64,000 bases of DNA from Maribacter stanieri (lineage in GTDB: Bacteria; Bacteroidota; Bacteroidia; Flavobacteriales; Flavobacteriaceae): the NCBI RefSeq assembly GCF_900112245.1, contig NZ_FOYX01000002.1, positions 434,001-498,000 of the forward strand, given 5' to 3'. Below the pieces are notes generated by a model that had not been told where the DNA came from, did no database searches, and saw nothing but the letters and a program-made list of their open reading frames with translations. Below are positions 27,220 to 34,892 of this stretch, piece by piece (position 1 is the stretch's first letter; every line of letters starts with the position of its first letter). The translations under genes and the position numbers were made by a program.

Positions 27220-27494
27220 TACAACTAAGTAATTTGTAACCACCAAACGTATATAACTAGCTTCTGAAAATTTCTTTGCATTGGAGTACTTAAAATATAA
27301 TGGTTCAAGTTTCAAACGAATCTAATTAGTATTACCAATACAACAATAAAGGGCAGACAAAATTCGGGAGAATTTATTTTGACAATTTACAATATGAAAA
27401 CATAACTGTTTTTGAATTTAGCCAATATTCTGATGTCAAAAATGTCTGTCTTTTTTTAAAACGAAAAATCAAACCACTATTAAAAGTAAAAATT

Positions 27495-28430
27495 ATGAAA
27501 AAAATTTTATTAGTATTCGCATTGATGACAACATTCATCACAATTGCTCAAAAGAAAAATGGAACTATTTATATAGAGCATCCAGCTATTGATGTAGTAA
27601 ATAGTTTTACCCAGGCATTTGTTAAAGGAGACACCGTAAAATTAGCCAGTCTTTTAACAGATGACTTTAAAAACTATAATGGTGTTTCTACAAACCCCAG
27701 TGATAAAGGCACTGACAAAGCTAAATATGTAAAAAATTCATATCGTTGGTTCGATGAGCTAGATTATTTTTCAATTTCTGATTTTCCGGGTGCATATCCT
27801 GATGCCGTTGAGTATAAAGAAGATAATAAAGATGGAGAAATTTGGGTACAAACTTGGGATTTACTTAAAGGAGTACATAAAGAAACAGGTGTAAAATTCA
27901 CATCTCCAATCCATCGTCTTATAGTTGTTACAAAAGACAATAAGATAAAAACAATCATTAATTATAATAATGAAGGCATCTTTAATGAATTGCGACAAAG
28001 TTTTTCTGACCGTACAAATGGTACTATTTACAACCACCATGAAAATATAAATACAGTTCGAAAAGCAGTGTATGCCTTTGAGAATGCAGACTTAGAGAAA
28101 GCACTTAGTTTTTATAGCGATGATGCCTATTTTTTAAATATAAATGATGATTTAGATAAGCCGGAAACTAAAGATGATGTGAAAAAAATTCGACAAGAAT
28201 TTTTAGATGCTTTTGAAATTACAAGTATTGATATGATTGGCTATCCCGATTATTTAGAATACGAAATGGCTAACGGTAGAGTAGTAATGTCTTGGTGGGA
28301 TTTTCACTTGGTTAGAAAATCAGATAAAAAGAAAATTACGCTTCCAATGCATATAAGTGATGACTTTGATGAGGACGGAAAAATAATTTCTGAAATCTTA
28401 TACTTCAATAGAGCAGCATTAGAAAAGTAA
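27495..28430 (+). CDS. Secreted tandem NTF2-like protein
   Basis: A 311-residue protein with a signal peptide (hydrophobic core about 4-17) and two NTF2-like units: one at about 25-165 (HPAIDVVNSFTQAFVKGDTVKLASLL and IHRLIVVTKDNKIKTIINY split) and a second at about 180-308 (INTVRKAVYAFENADLEKALSFY and MHISDDFDEDGKIISEILYF split). The internal duplication is visible in the repeated helix and final strand. No active site could be identified. A terminator hairpin follows. Confidence 0.75.
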   Translation: MKKILLVFALMTTFITIAQKKNGTIYIEHPAIDVVNSFTQAFVKGDTVKLASLLTDDFKNYNGVSTNPSDKGTDKAKYVKNSYRWFDELDYFSISDFPGAYPDAVEYKEDNKDGEIWVQTWDLLKGVHKETGVKFTSPIHRLIVVTKDNKIKTIINYNNEGIFNELRQSFSDRTNGTIYNHHENINTVRKAVYAFENADLEKALSFYSDDAYFLNINDDLDKPETKDDVKKIRQEFLDAFEITSIDMIGYPDYLEYEMANGRVVMSWWDFHLVRKSDKKKITLPMHISDDFDEDGKIISEILYFNRAALEK

Positions 28431-28435
28431 AAAAA

Positions 28436-28472
28436 ATGCCATAAAGTCTTGATTTGACTTTATGGCATTTTA
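28436..28472 (+). terminator. Rho-independent terminator after the tandem NTF2-like gene
   Basis: A perfect 13-bp stem (atgccataaagtc at 28436-28448 with its complement at 28456-28468), seven-base loop and a short T-rich tail. The hairpin occupies an upstream in-frame ATG of the next gene, which argues that the next gene begins at 28514. Confidence 0.8.
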
Positions 28473-28513
28473 CATTTTGTTTAAAATTATTAACATCAAT
28501 ATATATTTTAACG

Positions 28514-28915
28514 ATGGACAATTTGAAAATTATAGACAATTTATATAAAGCTTTCGCAACAGGAGATATACCAGTTGTATTAGACTTCTTAGATAAAAAT
28601 GTGGAGTGGAACGAGGCTGAAGGAAATGCACTTGCAGAAGGTAATCCATATATAGGTCCTGATGCTGTTCTAAACGGAGTATTTATACGACTCTCTGAAG
28701 AACATGAATATTTTAATCTGAAGGATATTGAACTTCATGATATGGTTGATGACAAAGTTCTGGCAACCCTACGCTACGATGCCAAAAGAAAAAATAATGG
28801 TGCAGTGTATAACGCTCAAGTTGCACATTTCTGGAAATTGAAAAATAGAAAAATCGTGGCATTTCAACAGTATGCCGACACCAAAAAAATAGCAGACGCA
28901 ACCCATACTAAATAA
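28514..28915 (+). CDS. NTF2-like (SnoaL) cytosolic protein
   Basis: A 133-residue protein from the ATG at 28514. Longer reading from 28454 would begin within the terminator hairpin, so it was rejected. The NTF2/SnoaL layout is classic: DNLYKAFATGDIPVVLDFLDKNVEW (split) at the start, then NPYIGPDAVLNGVF, a central strand pair and a final WKLKNRKIVAFQQYADTKKI. Members of this group act as isomerase-like or ligand-binding proteins. No signal peptide. It is followed 22 bp later by a RidA lipoprotein. Confidence 0.8.
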   Translation: MDNLKIIDNLYKAFATGDIPVVLDFLDKNVEWNEAEGNALAEGNPYIGPDAVLNGVFIRLSEEHEYFNLKDIELHDMVDDKVLATLRYDAKRKNNGAVYNAQVAHFWKLKNRKIVAFQQYADTKKIADATHTK

Positions 28916-28937
28916 GCACTATATCAACTTAAATAAA

Positions 28938-29450
28938 ATGAAAAAAACATACCTTAAAAATATAAGTGTCATTTTACTCGTAGCTTCTTTGTGTTTTGGA
29001 TGTAACCAAAATAATACCGAAAAGACACCCGTTGAACTACCGCCAATAGAAGTAAAAGTAGAAGTGCCAGAATACTTTCAACTACGACCAGAAGTTGAAA
29101 AATTGTTTGGTTATTCGCATGCAGTAAAAATTGGAAATGATATTAAAATCTCTGGTGCCGTAAGTATGGATGCCGACGGTACCCCAACTGCCGCTGGTAA
29201 TTTTGAACAGCAAATGATCAATTGCTATGCCGATCTACAGAAAATTTTAAATCATTATGGTTGCACGTTCGATGATGTCGTTGTCGAGAATATTTTCACT
29301 ACCAACATGCCCAAATTTTTAGAAGCTGCAGCGTATAGAAATGAAATTTATACAAAACAGTTTCCCGCGGGTTCTTGGTTAGGGGTAAAAGAATTGGCCA
29401 TGCCAGAGTTTATGATCGAAATAGAATTAGAGGTATTTAAAAAAGAATAA
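28938..29450 (+). CDS. RidA family lipoprotein
   Basis: A 170-residue protein with a lipoprotein signal (LCFGCNQN lipobox) and a YjgF/YER057c/UK114 (RidA) domain from about residue 50. Features are GYSHAVKIGNDIKISGAVS (about 57-75), QQMINCYADLQKILNHYG (about 93-110), DDVVVENIFTTNM and a final PEFMIEIELEVF. The catalytic-type arginine common in enamine deaminases (RxxY/AY) is not obvious: the position near residue 134 reads AAYRNEIY. Export of a RidA domain is unusual, because the classical enzymes act on reactive enamines in the cytosol. Confidence 0.85.
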   Translation: MKKTYLKNISVILLVASLCFGCNQNNTEKTPVELPPIEVKVEVPEYFQLRPEVEKLFGYSHAVKIGNDIKISGAVSMDADGTPTAAGNFEQQMINCYADLQKILNHYGCTFDDVVVENIFTTNMPKFLEAAAYRNEIYTKQFPAGSWLGVKELAMPEFMIEIELEVFKKE

Positions 29451-29673
29451 AATACATCCGTTTATACAGAAAATATAGAATTCCGTTGAAAGCTTCATTA
29501 ATCTTAAAAGGAAATTATGTATTTTAAAGGCATAAAATTCCCCATTTTTTAATTGATTTCCAATTTGTTGTTTTTTCCTTTTGCGAAAAATAACAGAATG
29601 TATATGCTGTTTTTAGTAATGGATTATACTTTTTTATGGACTGATATTAATTTTTACTTTTTTCAAAACTAAC

Positions 29674-29685
29674 CACTAATTAGTG
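29674..29685. promoter_or_regulatory. Perfect palindrome abutting the start codon of the first kinase gene
   Basis: CACTAATTAGTG is a perfect 12-bp palindrome ending one base before the ATG at 29687. It could be an operator or affect translation initiation. No regulator is known. Confidence 0.4.
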
Positions 29686-29686
29686 C

Positions 29687-32600
29687 ATGAAGCCAACCAA
29701 AAAGAGGGAAAAAGAGGTTATTGAAATTTACGATAAATGGATGTACAGCTACCTAAATGGTGATGTTGAAACCTACGACTCCTATTTAGATACTAACTTT
29801 CATTTTATAGGCTCTACAGACAATGAAGAATTCTTAAACCGTAAGGATACCACTAAATTCTTTGAAGCAACTGCTGAACAACTTTCTGGAAAATCTCAAA
29901 TACGTAATGAAACCAAAATAGTAGAACAATTTGGTGAGCTCATATTTATTACCCACTTATTTGATGCTTGGTTTCTAAATGTAGAAGAATGGAATTATTA
30001 TGGTCGCTTTCGTTTTAGCAATATTCTTGAGCAGAACGAAAAAAGCTGGCATTTTGTGTATCAACATTACTCAACCCCAGATGTAAAGGCACAAGAAGGA
30101 GAAACTATAGGCTTTGAACAGATTAGTAAGGAAAATCTAGAATTAAGAGAAGCCATTAAGCGGCGTACCATAGAACTTGAAATAAAGAATAGAGAATTAG
30201 AAATTGAAGGAGCTTTAGAACGGATTCGCACTAAGGCATTGGCGATGAATATCACTGACGATTTGTTAGATGTGGTGGTTACGCTACGCACTGAATTTGT
30301 CAAATTAGGATATGAAGCACAGTACTTCTGGCACATGATGTGGTTGCCAGAAACCTATGAAAAAGCCATGACCTCTGGTGATGGTAGCAAAATAGGATTT
30401 GTAATGTCCTTACCAAGACATCTTCATGGTGACATTCCTTTGTTAGCCGATTGGGAACAGAGCAATAATGCTACGGTCGTATATCCTATGAATGCAAAAG
30501 CTGCAATCAGTTATGTGGATAAAATGATGAACCTGGGCGATTTTAAAAAAATTGATCCTCAAGCACCAACACCTGATGATATAACCAATATTGGCGGATT
30601 AACCTTTATTATGGCCCGTACTTCACATGGTGAAATTGGATATAGCTTACCCGGTATAGTTGAACATCCACCTAAAGAAAACCTGCAAATTTTAGTGAAG
30701 TTTGCAAAGGCTTTCGACCTGGCTCATTATCGTTTTCTTGAACTTCAAAAATCTGCAAGACAAGCTCGTGAAGTTCAGATAGAGTTAGCATTGGAAAAAG
30801 TACGTTCACGAACTATGGCAATGCAACATAGTGATGAATTACAAGAAGCTTCTTTCCTATTAGATGAACAAGTAAGGGCGTTGAATATTAAAACCTGGGG
30901 ATGCGCATTCAATATTTATGGAGAAAATGATTCTACTGAATGGTTTGGAAATGAGGCTGGTATTTTACAAACCTATAAAGTTCCAAGAGCAGGTATATTT
31001 AATGAGTACTATAAAAAAGGTCAGAGAGGTGAATCTCTAGTTATAAAAGAATTTACAGGTGATGAATGTGTGGCTCATTATGAATATATGAGTTCTCTTC
31101 CAATTATAGGTAATGTATTAAAGAAGCTGAAGGAAACTAATAATGGCTTCCCAACCTATCAAATAGACCATGTTGTTTATTTTAAATATGGTTATCTGCT
31201 CTTTATCACAAGAGAACATGTACCAGACGCGCATGATATTTTTAAACGTTTTGCGAAAGTTTTCGAGCAAACTTATACACGTTTTCTAGACCTTCAAAAA
31301 GCAGAAGCCCAAATTCGTGAAGCACAGATTGAAAATGCTTTAGAACGGGTACGAAGTCGTACAATGGCCATGCAGCGTAGTGATGAGCTTCCTGAGGCTG
31401 CCAACGACCTATTTTTACAGGTTCAGGCACTAGGCATACCAGCATGGAGCGCGGGATATTGCATATGGTCAGAAAATAAAGAAAAAGCCACTGCATTTAT
31501 GAGCAGTGAGGGCGTAATTCAAAAACCTTTTATACTACCAAATATTGGTGTTGGTTATAATTTTTTAAAACCGTCACATAATGGTGAAACCTTTCATGTT
31601 GAGGAACTTGGTGGCGAACTTATTAAAGAACATTATGAGTTTATGCGCACGCTTCCTGTTTTTGGCGAAGTTTTGGATGGTGTTCTTAAAGCAGGGCATT
31701 CACTTCCTACTTTTCAAATCTTTCATATATGTTATTTTAAACATGGGTATGTTATGTTTATCACCTATGAAAGAGTACCAAAATTCCATGATATTTTTAA
31801 GCGCTTTGCAACGGTATTTGAACAAACCTATACTCGATTTCTAGATTTACAGATCAAGGAAAATCAAGCTACTGCCCTACTCTCAGAAAAAAAGAGATTA
31901 GAAATTACATTGTCTAATCTGCAAACTACCCAATCGCAATTAATACAAGCCGAGAAGATGGCCTCCCTTGGAGAACTTACAGCGGGTATTGCCCATGAAA
32001 TTCAAAATCCATTGAACTTCGTCAACAATTTTAGTGAGGTGAATAACGAACTTATTGATGAAATGAACGAGGAACTGGATAAAGGGGATCTTGAAGAGGC
32101 CAAGGCTATTTCATTGGATATCAAACAAAATCTTGAAAAAATATACCACCATGGTAAACGTGCGGACAATATTGTAAAGGGTATGTTACAACACTCAAGG
32201 AGCAGTAGCGGCACAAAAGAACCTACGGACATCAATGCTTTGGCTGACGAATACCTACGTCTGGCCTACCACGGATTACGAGCAAAGGACAAATCATTTA
32301 ATGCCGAACTCATAACCGATTTTGACGAGAGCATTGGAAAAGTAAATATTGTACCACAAGACATGGGCCGGGTAATTCTCAATTTGATTACCAATGCTTT
32401 TTATGCGGTAAACGAGAAATCAAAATCTGACATCGAAGGCTATAAACCTACTGTAAAAATTACATCAAAGCGAACTCCCCTCATTGGAGGGGTTGGGGGT
32501 GGGTCTCAAAGTGTACAAATTTCTATTTCCGATAACGGTAACGGCATACCCAAGGAAATTGTAGAGAAAATATTCCAACCCTTTTTTACCACCAAACCGA

Positions 32601-32734
32601 CAGGTCAAGGTACCGGCTTGGGCTTAAGTATGAGTTACGATATTGTGACAAAAGGACATGGTGGTGAATTACAAGTAGAATCAAAAGAAGGTGAAGGCAC
32701 CACTTTCATAATTAACTTAAGAATACATGATTAA
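29687..32734 (+). CDS. Sensor histidine kinase with NTF2-like sensor and triple repeat
   Basis: A 1015-residue kinase with no signal peptide or membrane segment, so cytosolic. Order: NTF2/SnoaL-like domain (about 1-140); coiled coil (about 150-180); three repeats that each begin with an ALE(R/K)(V/I)R motif (residues 176, 368, 551) followed by an aromatic sensory-like domain of about 180 residues; coiled coil (about 720-750); HisKA with AHEIQNPLNFVNNF (H770); ATPase (N box LNLITNAFYAVN, G boxes SDNGNGIP and GTGLGLSMSY). Residues about 930-940 (RTPLIGGVGGG) are an insertion absent in the neighbouring kinases and encoded by a REP-like repeat. It is first in the operon and overlaps the next gene by 8 bp. 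Confidence 0.9.
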   Translation: MKPTKKREKEVIEIYDKWMYSYLNGDVETYDSYLDTNFHFIGSTDNEEFLNRKDTTKFFEATAEQLSGKSQIRNETKIVEQFGELIFITHLFDAWFLNVEEWNYYGRFRFSNILEQNEKSWHFVYQHYSTPDVKAQEGETIGFEQISKENLELREAIKRRTIELEIKNRELEIEGALERIRTKALAMNITDDLLDVVVTLRTEFVKLGYEAQYFWHMMWLPETYEKAMTSGDGSKIGFVMSLPRHLHGDIPLLADWEQSNNATVVYPMNAKAAISYVDKMMNLGDFKKIDPQAPTPDDITNIGGLTFIMARTSHGEIGYSLPGIVEHPPKENLQILVKFAKAFDLAHYRFLELQKSARQAREVQIELALEKVRSRTMAMQHSDELQEASFLLDEQVRALNIKTWGCAFNIYGENDSTEWFGNEAGILQTYKVPRAGIFNEYYKKGQRGESLVIKEFTGDECVAHYEYMSSLPIIGNVLKKLKETNNGFPTYQIDHVVYFKYGYLLFITREHVPDAHDIFKRFAKVFEQTYTRFLDLQKAEAQIREAQIENALERVRSRTMAMQRSDELPEAANDLFLQVQALGIPAWSAGYCIWSENKEKATAFMSSEGVIQKPFILPNIGVGYNFLKPSHNGETFHVEELGGELIKEHYEFMRTLPVFGEVLDGVLKAGHSLPTFQIFHICYFKHGYVMFITYERVPKFHDIFKRFATVFEQTYTRFLDLQIKENQATALLSEKKRLEITLSNLQTTQSQLIQAEKMASLGELTAGIAHEIQNPLNFVNNFSEVNNELIDEMNEELDKGDLEEAKAISLDIKQNLEKIYHHGKRADNIVKGMLQHSRSSSGTKEPTDINALADEYLRLAYHGLRAKDKSFNAELITDFDESIGKVNIVPQDMGRVILNLITNAFYAVNEKSKSDIEGYKPTVKITSKRTPLIGGVGGGSQSVQISISDNGNGIPKEIVEKIFQPFFTTKPTGQGTGLGLSMSYDIVTKGHGGELQVESKEGEGTTFIINLRIHD
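32474..32505 (+). repeat. REP-like palindromic repeat copy inside a kinase gene
   Basis: The stretch starting actcccctcattggagggg and ending ggtgggtc matches the reverse complement of the repeat at 44394-44425 at 26 of 32 positions by eye. It is embedded in-frame in the ATPase domain of the kinase gene, where the three paralogous kinases have no such residues. Confidence 0.8.
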
Positions 32735-34892
32735 ACAATCCCTCCTATTCATCACGCTATTTTTCTGTATGCTATTTACGGCAAATGGGCAAGAAAACCC
32801 GGTAGATAAAAATGGGTTGGCACTCGATACAATTATACATTTTACGAAAGCAGATTTAGATTCAATTTTTGGTTTAAGGTTGACAAATAAAGCAGGTTGG
32901 ATTTTTAAATCAGGAAATAGCCAAGATGCATCATCTATTGACATTGATTTAGGGGGTTGGGAACGATTAAACCCCTCGCAGATAACCAATGATATGGCAG
33001 ATAGTTCTGGCAAATTTGAAGGCTGGTTCAGGTTGCAATTTACCATTGATAGTGCTTTCGCAAAGCTTCCACTCTACTTGGACAAAGAAGACCATGCAGC
33101 AGAGGATATTTATATAAATGGAAAGTTGTTCCGTCAATTTGGAGAAAAAGGGAATGACAGAGCCTCGTTTAAAGAGCATATTCAAGATTTTGAGATACGA
33201 TCTCCTATTTTTTTAGAGCCTGACACTACATATACATTAGCCATACATTATGTTGACTATAGTACCTATTGGGGCATTGCTAAATTGCTTCCTTTGGGCT
33301 CTACCAGATTTGTTACCAATGACTATTTTGACTACATGGGTTTTATAGGTTACAGACATTTATTTGACTTATTGAGTTCTTTGATTTTCTTCATTCTTTT
33401 CTGGCTTCTTTATTTCCTTATTAAAGAGGAAAGTGAACTACTCTTTATCGCTCTTTTTTCTACTATAATGGTATTAGAGAATTTTAGCACAGCTTTCTAT
33501 GGTGGTGATAGTTTGTACTTTACAATTCCTTCTCATTACATGATAATACTTGCCTATTGCGGATTTTATTTAGAATTATGTTTTTACTTATTCTGCGTTT
33601 TGTTCGCCTATAAAATATATTATGGAAAAGTTCCTAAATGGCTTATTTTGGCAAGTTTGATAATACCTTTATTTTTCTTCTTTTTAAATAACGATATAGG
33701 GGATTTCCTATATTTTATATTTAAAATTAGTATTGGCCTTTTCTTAATCTACCTATCCATAAAGTCTAAGAATAAAGTTTTATCTGCTAGAATACTTCTT
33801 TATTGTTTAACATCATCTTATGTCCTTACTCTTGTTGGACTTTTAGTAAGACAATCCTCTATAAAAGATGATTTTAGTCTAAGGTTAATAATGGTTCATA
33901 GTGATACGTTTGGTAAAGCCATTCTCTTTTTAGGCATGTTGGCATTTGTCGCTTATCGCATGAGAGAGAAAAATGAGGATATGAGGCAAAATGCAATGGA
34001 ACTTGTAAAGGTTGAAGCTGAAAAGAGTGCACTTATTACTTCTCAAAATGAAAAGTTAGAATTAAAAGTAAAAGAAAGAACATCAGAATTAAATCAATCC
34101 ATAGATGAATTAAAAACCACCCAATCTCAACTTATTCAATCTGAAAAAATGGCGAGTCTCGGAGAACTTACCGCCGGCATTGCCCATGAAATTCAAAACC
34201 CCTTAAACTTCGTCAATAATTTCTCTGAAGTAAGCAATGAACTCATTGATGAAATGAACGAGGAATTGGATAAAGGAGATCTTGAAGAAGTGAAGGCTAT
34301 TTCGTTGGATATCAAACAAAACCTTGAAAAAATAAACCATCACGGCAAACGTGCGGACAATATTGTAAAAGGTATGCTTCAACATTCTAGAAGTAGCAGC
34401 GGCACAAAAGAACCAACTGATATCAATGCCCTTGCAGATGAATATTTACGCTTGGCCTATCATGGACTGCGGGCAAAGGATAAATCATTTAATGCCGAAC
34501 TCATTACAAATTTTGACGAGAGCATTGGAAAAGTAAATATTGTACCACAAGACATGGGGCGGGTAATTCTTAATTTGATTACCAATGCTTTTTATGCGGT
34601 AAACGAGAAAAAACAAAAAGATGTTAGTTTTAAGCCGATAGTTACTGTCAGCACTAAAAAGTCTGATGAACATATCACCATTAGTGTTTCTGACAATGGT
34701 GATGGCATTCCTGAAAAAGTCAAAGAGAAAATATTCCAACCCTTTTTCACCACCAAACCTACCGGGCAAGGTACCGGCTTGGGCTTAAGCATGAGTTATG
34801 ATATTATTACTAAGGGGCATAGTGGTGAATTGCTGGTGACAACACAACAAGGTGAAGGAACCACTTTTAAAATCATTTTTCCTATAATTTAA
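32727..34892 (+). CDS. 7TM-DISM-type sensor histidine kinase
   Basis: A 721-residue membrane kinase. A signal peptide (about 1-22) is followed by an extracellular sandwich domain (about 30-205, including LPLYLDKEDHAAEDIYINGKLF split) and seven hydrophobic segments (about 210-410), matching the 7TMR-DISM type, then a coiled coil and HisKA (H487 in AHEIQNPL) and ATPase (LITNAFYAVNEKK; GTGLGLSMSY). The catalytic half differs from that of the next gene at only a handful of residues. Its ATG overlaps the previous stop by 8 bp, so translation is probably coupled. The ligand is probably a carbohydrate or other small molecule outside the cell (inference). Confidence 0.9.
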   Translation: MIKQSLLFITLFFCMLFTANGQENPVDKNGLALDTIIHFTKADLDSIFGLRLTNKAGWIFKSGNSQDASSIDIDLGGWERLNPSQITNDMADSSGKFEGWFRLQFTIDSAFAKLPLYLDKEDHAAEDIYINGKLFRQFGEKGNDRASFKEHIQDFEIRSPIFLEPDTTYTLAIHYVDYSTYWGIAKLLPLGSTRFVTNDYFDYMGFIGYRHLFDLLSSLIFFILFWLLYFLIKEESELLFIALFSTIMVLENFSTAFYGGDSLYFTIPSHYMIILAYCGFYLELCFYLFCVLFAYKIYYGKVPKWLILASLIIPLFFFFLNNDIGDFLYFIFKISIGLFLIYLSIKSKNKVLSARILLYCLTSSYVLTLVGLLVRQSSIKDDFSLRLIMVHSDTFGKAILFLGMLAFVAYRMREKNEDMRQNAMELVKVEAEKSALITSQNEKLELKVKERTSELNQSIDELKTTQSQLIQSEKMASLGELTAGIAHEIQNPLNFVNNFSEVSNELIDEMNEELDKGDLEEVKAISLDIKQNLEKINHHGKRADNIVKGMLQHSRSSSGTKEPTDINALADEYLRLAYHGLRAKDKSFNAELITNFDESIGKVNIVPQDMGRVILNLITNAFYAVNEKKQKDVSFKPIVTVSTKKSDEHITISVSDNGDGIPEKVKEKIFQPFFTTKPTGQGTGLGLSMSYDIITKGHSGELLVTTQQGEGTTFKIIFPII

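Noticed and set aside
27353..27455. Distant inverted motif cagaca/tgtctg upstream of the tandem NTF2-like gene
   Set aside because: Six-base arms about 95 bases apart are expected by chance in AT-rich DNA.
28454..28513. Upstream in-frame ATG for the cytosolic NTF2-like gene
   Set aside because: It lies within the terminator hairpin of the previous gene, and the added 20 residues are not typical of the family.
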